From NCBI GenBank assembly GCA_937139495.1, contig CAKZQC010000025.1, forward strand, positions 186,001-250,000: a stretch of 64,000 bases of DNA, read 5' to 3'. Shown one piece after another: positions 19,693 to 26,950 of this stretch. The DNA is from an uncultured Saprospiraceae bacterium. GTDB taxonomy: Bacteria > Bacteroidota > Bacteroidia > Chitinophagales > Saprospiraceae. The position numbers and the translations under genes are program-made. The first letter of the stretch is position 1; every line of letters starts with the position of its first letter. Below the pieces are notes generated by a model. That model saw only the letters and a list, made by a program, of their open reading frames with translations. It had not been told where the DNA came from and made no database searches.

Positions 19693-20622
19693 ATGAAAAA
19701 AATTATACTTGTACTGGTTTTGATGACGGCAGTTGGTCAATTGATGGCACAACAAGATCCGCAGTATTCACAGTTCATGTTCAATAAAATGTATTTTAAT
19801 CCTGCCTATGCAGGCAGCCAAAAAACGCTCTGTATCTCTTGTATGTACCGCAAGCAGTGGATTGGTATGGAGCGAGCGCCACAGACGGCTACTTTTTCAG
19901 GTCACGGCACGGCATTTGACCGCAAGTTAGGTTTAGGACTTTCGTTGACCTACGACAAAATTGGATTTACCAACAGAGTCGATTTTGAAACAAGTTATGC
20001 TTACCGCATCGAATTTAAAAACGAAGATTTTTTGGCTTTTGGGCTGCGAGGTTCTTTGTATTATATGCAAATACGATGGGATCAGGCGCAAGCTGTCAAT
20101 GGTCAAGATAATGCCATACCAGGAGCTGCAATGAGCAAATTATACCCAAACTTTGGTGCGGGTGTATATTATCAATCCAAATATTGGTACGTAGGGGCAT
20201 CGGTTCCGCATATTTTTAGAAACAAAATATCATTTGAGGCGACCACCAATTTGGGTGCAACGATAGAACCAACAATACGGGAGCATTATTTTTTGATGGG
20301 TGGATTATCATTTGATTTGAGCAAAAAAGTAGGTGTTCAGACCAATTTTATGGGTAAGTTTGTAGAGGGAGCACCATTTGATTTAGACATCAATGTGAGT
20401 GTAGTTTTTATGAGCAAATTTCTGTTTGGTATTACTTATCGAGTAGGTGATTCGGTCGATGCTATCGTCCGTTGGCGAGTAGCGCCACAGCTCCAAATTG
20501 CTTTTGCTTATGATTATTCGATTACTAGACTACGTCAATACAATGCGGGGTCGATGGAGGTACTAATGCAATATTGTTTTTATAAAAAAAACGACAAAGT
20601 CAACAATCCTAGATTCTTCTAA
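19693..20622 (+). CDS. PorP/SprF-family type IX secretion outer-membrane protein
   Basis: This 309-residue protein has a signal peptide (residues 1-20, ending LMAQ) and the family hallmark just after it: QDPQYSQFMFNKMYFNPAYAG. The remainder is a predicted outer-membrane beta barrel with regular aromatic strands ending ILMQYCFYK-like (here EVLMQYCFYKK). PorP/SprF proteins bind T9SS substrates or their shuttle at the outer membrane, and SprF-like members are required for secretion of particular type B substrates encoded just upstream. Here the giant type B adhesin is immediately upstream and a PorE-like protein 58 bp downstream. It is therefore most likely the dedicated export partner of that adhesin; the cognate relation is inferred from context. 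Confidence 0.93.
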   Translation: MKKIILVLVLMTAVGQLMAQQDPQYSQFMFNKMYFNPAYAGSQKTLCISCMYRKQWIGMERAPQTATFSGHGTAFDRKLGLGLSLTYDKIGFTNRVDFETSYAYRIEFKNEDFLAFGLRGSLYYMQIRWDQAQAVNGQDNAIPGAAMSKLYPNFGAGVYYQSKYWYVGASVPHIFRNKISFEATTNLGATIEPTIREHYFLMGGLSFDLSKKVGVQTNFMGKFVEGAPFDLDINVSVVFMSKFLFGITYRVGDSVDAIVRWRVAPQLQIAFAYDYSITRLRQYNAGSMEVLMQYCFYKKNDKVNNPRFF

Positions 20623-20680
20623 ATAACCTCTAGTAACCCCAAACCTAATACTATTTTGCCACTAGGGAATTAATACAACT

Positions 20681-23098
20681 ATGATCAATAGAATAACAAT
20701 ACTTTTTTTGCTGTGCTTGCTCACAACGATGTTGCAGGCTCAGAAGTCAGCCAAAACAGACAAAGTATATACCGCCAATGGATTTGGGAAATACATGGAG
20801 CTGAATGGGGAGGACTATGCCAGTATGGACAAAGAAACCCTAGAACGTATGGGCGTAGCTAGCCGAAAAACAGGCGATACTCGTATTGCCGAAAAGGTAT
20901 ATGCTACACTACTAGAAAAAGGAAATAACAATCCGCTCAATCACTTGTATTATGCACAAGCATTGCAGTCCAATGGGCGGTACCTGAAGGCGAGAGAGCA
21001 TTTTCAGATTTGTGATGAAAAATTGCAAGACAAAGCCAATGGCAAACCTTATGATCAACGTGCTAGGCTAGGCTATGAAGCCTGCAATCGTATTGCAGAA
21101 ATGCGTGCCTTGGGCGAGGTTAGTATCGAAAATGAAATTATACTCAATACTAGCAAATTTGACTTTAGTCCCACGTATTACAAAAGGGGCGTACTGTTTG
21201 TTTCTACTCGCAACAAGATGGGCAACAAGCGAGATCGTTGGCTCAACGATAACTTCATGGATTTGTATTATGCTCCTTTGGCAGCAGGCAATGAGCTAGA
21301 TAAACCTATCAATTTTTCGACCGATTTGAATACCGATTTGCACGAGGGGCCAAGTGTTTTTTCTGGGGATGAAAAGCGCATCTATTTTACGCGCAATGAC
21401 CTGAATAAAGGCAAAAGAGGTAAGGCAAAAGATGGCACGACCAAACTCAAAATATACACCGCTAAGTATATCGACGAAAAATGGGAGGAGATAGAAGAAT
21501 TGCCTTTCAACGACACCGAATATGATGTTTGTCACCCTGCTATTTCGCCCGATGAGCGAATGTTAGTTTTTGCAGCTAACTTACCAGGTGGTTATGGTGG
21601 AATGGATTTGTGGGTGTCGAAACTCGAAAAAAATACTTGGCAAAAACCAATTAATTTGGGAGCCAAAATTAATACAGAAGGCAACGAAGTATTTCCATTC
21701 ATACAGAAAGATGGTACGTTGTTCTACTCCTCCAATGGATTATCTACCTTGGGTGGGCTAGATATATTTATGGCTACCCAAATATTTAATCACCCAGATT
21801 CGCTTTGGGAGTATCCCTTCAATTTGGGCGAACCTATCAATTCTTCTGCCGATGATTTTGGGATTATTATGAATAACTCCAAGACCGAAGGTTTCTTGAC
21901 CTCTAGCCGAGAAGGTGGTGCAGGGGGCGATGATATTTATCGCTTCAAGATAAAAGATGGCTTAGATGAAGTGAAACCCACGCCCGCTCTTCCGATTGAT
22001 ATTTGTGTCTATTCGGACGAAACAAGAGAACGACTCTCCAATGCAGAAATTAAGATAAGAAGAGTCGCAAAAATAGAAGCACCAACCGTTAGTTATGTCA
22101 CCAACGAATATGGTTATACGAGTTGCGAAATGCGAGCAGGAGAACAATACGTAATTGATGTTATTCGGTACGGATACCGAGACATGAAAGAAACATTTAT
22201 TATGCCCAATACGGTAGATGGACTAGACGAGTTTTGTATCGGGTTGATTCGAAATCCAAGTATAGCAATCCAAGAACAACCCACCATAGCAGCGACCAAT
22301 AATCCCAACAAAATAGGTACTATCAATGCACAGGGTCAAATAATAGACCGAACGACCATAGCTCCCCTAACGGCTATCGTTTATGAATACAATCCAGAGG
22401 AGCCGATAGAAGGGCCTCAAGTAAGTGGGCAAGTGACGAATGTAGAATACAACCGTGCATTGCCTAGAGCACAAGTGTTTTTGCTCAATAGATGTACGGG
22501 CGAAGAACTGGTAATGGAAGTAGGCGAAGATGGTCGATATGCTTTTCCGTTGGAGTGTGGTTGTGAGTATATTGTGCGAGGCGACAAGCAACGTTTTTTG
22601 GACGACAAGGCTATGATTTCGCTTGTCAATGAAGTGAACTGTCAGAATCCAATTGTTGTGGATTTAGGCTTGCAGCCTGATTTTGATAGCAATTACGGAG
22701 AGGGTTCTTTTTCGACACCTGTACTCGAAAACCTAAAAGAGGGCGACGTTATCGAACTCAAAAATATCTATTACGATTATGACAAAGCCACCATTCGGGT
22801 AGATGCAGCCAGAGATTTGGACGACCTAATCAAGCTAATGAAGCAATACCCAACGATGGAAATAGAGCTTAGTTCGCATACCGACATTAGAGGTTCTAAC
22901 GACTACAACGAACAACTATCGGACGAAAGGGCTCAGACTGCTAGTCAATATCTAGCAGCAGGAGGAATCGAAAAAAATAGGATACAAGCAAAAGGTTATG
23001 GCGAAAAACAACTTAAAAATAATTGTAAATTTTGTACAGAATCCGACCACCAACAGAATCGACGTACAGAAGTTAGAATTATTAAACTAGATAAATAA
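20681..23098 (+). CDS. PorE-like T9SS protein: TPR, PD40 propeller, CRD, OmpA domain
   Basis: The 805-residue protein has a signal peptide (residues 1-20, ending LQAQ), a helical TPR-like part (about 35-150) and a PD40/WD40-like propeller (about 155-425) with repeats such as DFSPTYYKRGVLFVS, AISPDERMLVFAAN and PFIQKDGTLFYSSNG. Two carboxypeptidase-regulatory-like domains follow (about 435-520 and 577-645). The C-terminal OmpA domain (about 685-800) carries IYYDYDKATIR, SSHTDIRGSNDYNEQLSDER and a final NRRTEVRI. This is the architecture described for PorE, which links the T9SS to peptidoglycan; a paralogue attached to this locus is equally possible. It probably forms one transcription unit with the PorP gene. 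Confidence 0.9.
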   Translation: MINRITILFLLCLLTTMLQAQKSAKTDKVYTANGFGKYMELNGEDYASMDKETLERMGVASRKTGDTRIAEKVYATLLEKGNNNPLNHLYYAQALQSNGRYLKAREHFQICDEKLQDKANGKPYDQRARLGYEACNRIAEMRALGEVSIENEIILNTSKFDFSPTYYKRGVLFVSTRNKMGNKRDRWLNDNFMDLYYAPLAAGNELDKPINFSTDLNTDLHEGPSVFSGDEKRIYFTRNDLNKGKRGKAKDGTTKLKIYTAKYIDEKWEEIEELPFNDTEYDVCHPAISPDERMLVFAANLPGGYGGMDLWVSKLEKNTWQKPINLGAKINTEGNEVFPFIQKDGTLFYSSNGLSTLGGLDIFMATQIFNHPDSLWEYPFNLGEPINSSADDFGIIMNNSKTEGFLTSSREGGAGGDDIYRFKIKDGLDEVKPTPALPIDICVYSDETRERLSNAEIKIRRVAKIEAPTVSYVTNEYGYTSCEMRAGEQYVIDVIRYGYRDMKETFIMPNTVDGLDEFCIGLIRNPSIAIQEQPTIAATNNPNKIGTINAQGQIIDRTTIAPLTAIVYEYNPEEPIEGPQVSGQVTNVEYNRALPRAQVFLLNRCTGEELVMEVGEDGRYAFPLECGCEYIVRGDKQRFLDDKAMISLVNEVNCQNPIVVDLGLQPDFDSNYGEGSFSTPVLENLKEGDVIELKNIYYDYDKATIRVDAARDLDDLIKLMKQYPTMEIELSSHTDIRGSNDYNEQLSDERAQTASQYLAAGGIEKNRIQAKGYGEKQLKNNCKFCTESDHQQNRRTEVRIIKLDK

Positions 23099-23131
23099 AG
23101 ATTGATAATCAGGTTGTTAAGACTGTAATAG

Positions 23132-23168
23132 CTCCCCTGATAACTTTGTGTTATTAGGGGAGTTTTTG
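23132..23168 (+). terminator. Terminator after the PorE-like gene
   Basis: A 13-bp stem (CTCCCCTGATAAC with GTTATTAGGGGAG, one wobble) with loop TTTGT, followed by TTTTTG. The rest of the gap up to 23383 is AT-rich with small palindromes and no recognised feature. Confidence 0.85.
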
Positions 23169-23383
23169 TATTATTAAGGTACGGCTAGACTATATAAATA
23201 GTTTTTTTTAAAAAAAATGCAGATTAGTGTAATAAAACTAGATGTTTATACATCAAAAACTAATGCTACTCTTTAATGGTTCTATGAGCAGCTCATTTTT
23301 TGAGCAACTGCCCAACCCAAGTGTTTTAAATTAGAGTCCCTACTCTAGTGTATTATTTTGAATAACTTCCATACAACCAAATT

Positions 23384-26300
23384 ATGACGAAACTACTAAC
23401 TAATTTTATATTAATACTGTGCTGTACGCCTTTATTTGCTCAGATTCCTTGCAACGTCGATGACTCATTGGCGTTGGTTGACTTAGGCAACCAACTTAGG
23501 GTTACAGCGACGAATTTACCTATTACCAATACGCTGAATGGTAGTACTGTAGTTTGGGACACCACGCCTGTATCGCTTTGGCAGGGAGTATCTGTTACGC
23601 AGATCGGGGCAGAATATCGAGTAGATAGCATTGACTTGAGTGGTCGTAATTTAGCTGGGGTCATTCCAGCAGGAATATTCGATGGCAATCGTTTAGCACA
23701 GACTATCAAACTTGATTTGAGAGGTAACGGGATTACTGATATACAAGGGGCTTTGCGTAGTAATACCACTGGCTCAACTCCCGTGTTGGAGCATATTGAT
23801 ATTAGTAATAACGTGATTGTTGGGCTACGCAATAAAAGTTTTTTGCAACACTTAGTGCAGAACCTACCCAACATCAATACACTAGAAGCTGATAACGCAC
23901 TTGACCGACTAGGACTATCGGTAGATAATAGCAATGGTATCCAGTACGGGAGCTCTAACATAGAGCGATTGATATTGTCAAACAATGTACTGTCTGGATC
24001 GCTAGAGTTGACCACAATATTGGCAGCTTATCCAGCTCTAAAACAGTTCGATGTGAGCGGCAATGCCTTATCGGGTATCAATTTCAATGCAGCGGTTACT
24101 ACACTAGAAGAATTTTTGATCAATCAGAATGATTTGGCAGCTTATGCTCCACTAGATGCTATTCTGCAAACTAGCCCTTCATTGGAGGTGCTACAAGCCA
24201 ACGGAGCTTTGATTTCAACCGCAACAGATGCTTTTGTATTTACGCCAATAGCAGGTGGCTATCCTAAACTGATACACTTTGCAGTAGCCAACAATAGACT
24301 AACAGGACAAGTACCTGCTGCTTTATTAGAAAATGCAATCAACATAGAAGTAATTCAGTTGCAAGGCAATAGCTTTGCGGGAGCGTTGCCGCAGCCAAGT
24401 ACTACGGTCAATCTATCGACCAATAATTATGAAGCGTATGCAGGTCTTGCCCATCTTAGAGAGCTTAATTTGAGCAACAACCAACTAGAAGGAAGTGCTT
24501 CTTTGTTTTGGTTGTTTGGGCAGCAGATAGCTGTTCATGCTTTGGGTACTGCCAATACACCTTTAGAGTCTTTCGATATTAGCAATAATAATTTTGAAGA
24601 AATATTGCCTCGCTTAGATATAGCAGCAGCAGGAGAAGTAGTGGCCCTGAACAACAAATTTGCACAATTACAAACTATAGATGTTAGTGGTAACGCCTTA
24701 GATTTTAATGATTTATTGCGTATCAAAAAAATATTGAACCTCAAACGAATAGTAGGTGTAGGTCCGAATGGATTATTGCATTATGTACCTCAATTTGGTA
24801 CCACACAAAATGACTTTCAGTACCACACCCAAGATTCTATTGGTATAGGGGGCGTGCGTAGAAGAAACCAAGGAGGTCGCTTAACGATAGCGGCAGGCAG
24901 ACAGCCCATCGAAAACGAAGCAGATGCTAGTGGAAGTATTTTACCTGTTGTAGGTTCGCCTATTGATTGTAATATCTACTCATGGGAAACGTTTGATTCG
25001 GTGGGGAACAACCCAGAGGTACTCGGACAAGTAATATTGGGCGGATACTTGCCAGGACCAGCATCTAACAATAGTTACCGACCTGGTGGACAAGCAGTAG
25101 CTAGTGCTATCGTGCCAGCAGCCATGCACACATTAGGTATAGAAGGCACGGATAGTACGCTACACCACAATAAATTATATTCGGCTTGTGTCACCAATGA
25201 TTCTTTTCCGAACTTGACACTGTGCATGAAAAAGAAACGAGTAGAAGTAGGACCTTGTATAGATTCCTCTGGCAATGCGATACAATGCCAAACTATGGTC
25301 GTGCAGTTCAAGCCCAGTGTACTGGCAGGCTTGACGCCTGCACAGCAAGATTCTCTAAAGCGTGCTACTAGAGAGTCGATGGGGGCAGAACCTATTGATG
25401 CCTGTTTGTGTGGTGATATAGAGCTGTGGGGAGTATCAGATACCGCTATGGTAGAAGGCCGAGGTAGTGGAACGAAAAAATCAGCTACTAGGTCGCGTTC
25501 AAGAGCAGAGCTACAAAGTGCTGACCCCAATTATGCGTTGATGGATGGGAACAGTAGTAGTACATTGCCTGATACATTGGGGATACAACAAGGGCAAGGA
25601 AATACAACAGCGACTACCTTAGTCGCCATTATTGATTCGGGAGTAGATTACGACTATCCAAGTTTGCGCTCTTTTATATCGGAAGGAGCAGCAGACAATG
25701 ATACCTGTATGTCTGATGCGGCATGGGGATATAACTTTGTAGCACGCAACAACAATGCAAATGATGACCACGGTCATGGTACTGCAGTAGCAGGAGTCGT
25801 AACAGGATTGAGTGGTGATAATCTGTTGCCGCACACTACTAGCTCACCAGACATAGGCTTTTTGCCGCTCAAATATACTGACAAAAATGGATCTGGTACT
25901 TTATTTAATGCTACCTGCGCCTTGCATTATGCAGCACGCTACCAACGTACTACTACCAACGGTGATACCGCCAAAGTAAGAGTTATCAATTGTAGCTGGG
26001 GCTATTATGGCGACCCTTGTATGGTATTGGAAAATGCGATTGATTATGTAGGAAATAATTGTGGTATTTTGCTGGTGGCTTCTGCTGGAAATGATATGAA
26101 ATTGGTACAGGGAATGACGAATCAGGAAGACTGGCACTGGCCTTCCAATTCTATTACGGACGAAATCGTGACCAATGTAGATAATGTATTGGCAGTAGCA
26201 GCGATTGATAATCATACCAGCAATAGTCTATCAAGTTATTCCAATTATGGCGATGTTCATATTGATATGGCGGCACAAGGGACACACAGTACAACCCGTG

Positions 26301-26839
26301 CAGGTACTAACAATAACTTAGGGTCTGCAGAAGGAACTTCTTTTGCAGCAGCACAGGTTAGTAGAGCGGCTGCTTTATTGTTCGATAAGTATCCAACAGC
26401 TTCTTATTATTCAGTCAAATATGCCTTGATGGAGGGGGTAGATGTATTGCAAACTACCGATGCTCAAAAAATAAAATCAGAAGGGCGATTGAATTACGCC
26501 AAAGCAGATTCTATTATGAATCGCATTATTAACTTGGATAATTGCTTATCTGTTAACACGGTTATTACGAGTACTAATACACTCGAAAATGCAACGGAAC
26601 ATTTGGTGCAGTTGTACCCTAATCCTGTGCAAAATGAATTGTATATCAACTTGGATTATCAATTGATGGAAACGGGAACTGTTCAAATGCAATTATACAA
26701 TGCACAAGGACAATTATTGCAACAGCAAGCCATCAACCAAACTACAACTACTATTGGTATGCAAGATCTACCTAAGGGAATGTATTTGATACAGTTGCAA
26801 GCTGGTGACCAACAATGGACTAGAAAAATAATCAAATAA
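23384..26839 (+). CDS. LRR-subtilisin (S8) protease with type A T9SS sorting tail
   Basis: The 1151-residue secreted protein has a signal peptide (ending PLFAQ, about residue 20) and leucine-rich repeats of LRR-kinase type at about 75-455 (LSGRNLAGVIP, ELNLSNNQLEGS). A connecting region follows, then a propeptide-like segment (VVQFKPSVLAGLT) at about 640. The S8 domain spans about 745-1010 with Asp in IIDSGVDYDYP, His in DDHGHGTAVAGV, the oxyanion Asn in VASAGNDM and Ser in EGTSFAAA. The last 75 residues form a type A sorting domain (LYPNPVQNELYI...DLPKGMYLIQL...RKIIK). It is a surface or secreted protease exported by the T9SS. LRR on the N-terminal side of the propeptide is uncommon. It lies between the PorE-like gene and TPR-CHAT 2. 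Confidence 0.9.
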   Translation: MTKLLTNFILILCCTPLFAQIPCNVDDSLALVDLGNQLRVTATNLPITNTLNGSTVVWDTTPVSLWQGVSVTQIGAEYRVDSIDLSGRNLAGVIPAGIFDGNRLAQTIKLDLRGNGITDIQGALRSNTTGSTPVLEHIDISNNVIVGLRNKSFLQHLVQNLPNINTLEADNALDRLGLSVDNSNGIQYGSSNIERLILSNNVLSGSLELTTILAAYPALKQFDVSGNALSGINFNAAVTTLEEFLINQNDLAAYAPLDAILQTSPSLEVLQANGALISTATDAFVFTPIAGGYPKLIHFAVANNRLTGQVPAALLENAINIEVIQLQGNSFAGALPQPSTTVNLSTNNYEAYAGLAHLRELNLSNNQLEGSASLFWLFGQQIAVHALGTANTPLESFDISNNNFEEILPRLDIAAAGEVVALNNKFAQLQTIDVSGNALDFNDLLRIKKILNLKRIVGVGPNGLLHYVPQFGTTQNDFQYHTQDSIGIGGVRRRNQGGRLTIAAGRQPIENEADASGSILPVVGSPIDCNIYSWETFDSVGNNPEVLGQVILGGYLPGPASNNSYRPGGQAVASAIVPAAMHTLGIEGTDSTLHHNKLYSACVTNDSFPNLTLCMKKKRVEVGPCIDSSGNAIQCQTMVVQFKPSVLAGLTPAQQDSLKRATRESMGAEPIDACLCGDIELWGVSDTAMVEGRGSGTKKSATRSRSRAELQSADPNYALMDGNSSSTLPDTLGIQQGQGNTTATTLVAIIDSGVDYDYPSLRSFISEGAADNDTCMSDAAWGYNFVARNNNANDDHGHGTAVAGVVTGLSGDNLLPHTTSSPDIGFLPLKYTDKNGSGTLFNATCALHYAARYQRTTTNGDTAKVRVINCSWGYYGDPCMVLENAIDYVGNNCGILLVASAGNDMKLVQGMTNQEDWHWPSNSITDEIVTNVDNVLAVAAIDNHTSNSLSSYSNYGDVHIDMAAQGTHSTTRAGTNNNLGSAEGTSFAAAQVSRAAALLFDKYPTASYYSVKYALMEGVDVLQTTDAQKIKSEGRLNYAKADSIMNRIINLDNCLSVNTVITSTNTLENATEHLVQLYPNPVQNELYINLDYQLMETGTVQMQLYNAQGQLLQQQAINQTTTTIGMQDLPKGMYLIQLQAGDQQWTRKIIK

Positions 26840-26848
26840 ATAAACAGA

Positions 26849-26898
26849 AGCGACCGAATACGTCTTTTAGATAAGGACTTATTTGGTCGTTCTTTTTT
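26849..26898 (+). terminator. Terminator after the LRR-subtilase gene
   Basis: An imperfect stem of about 16 bp (GCGACCGAATACGTC with GACTTATTTGGTCGTTC, two wobbles and one mismatch) followed by TTCTTTTTTG. It lies 50 bp before the next start. Confidence 0.75.
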
Positions 26899-26950
26899 GC
26901 CTATTTGCAATGAAGTTGTTCAATAATTAAGACTACTTAAAAAACAAACT

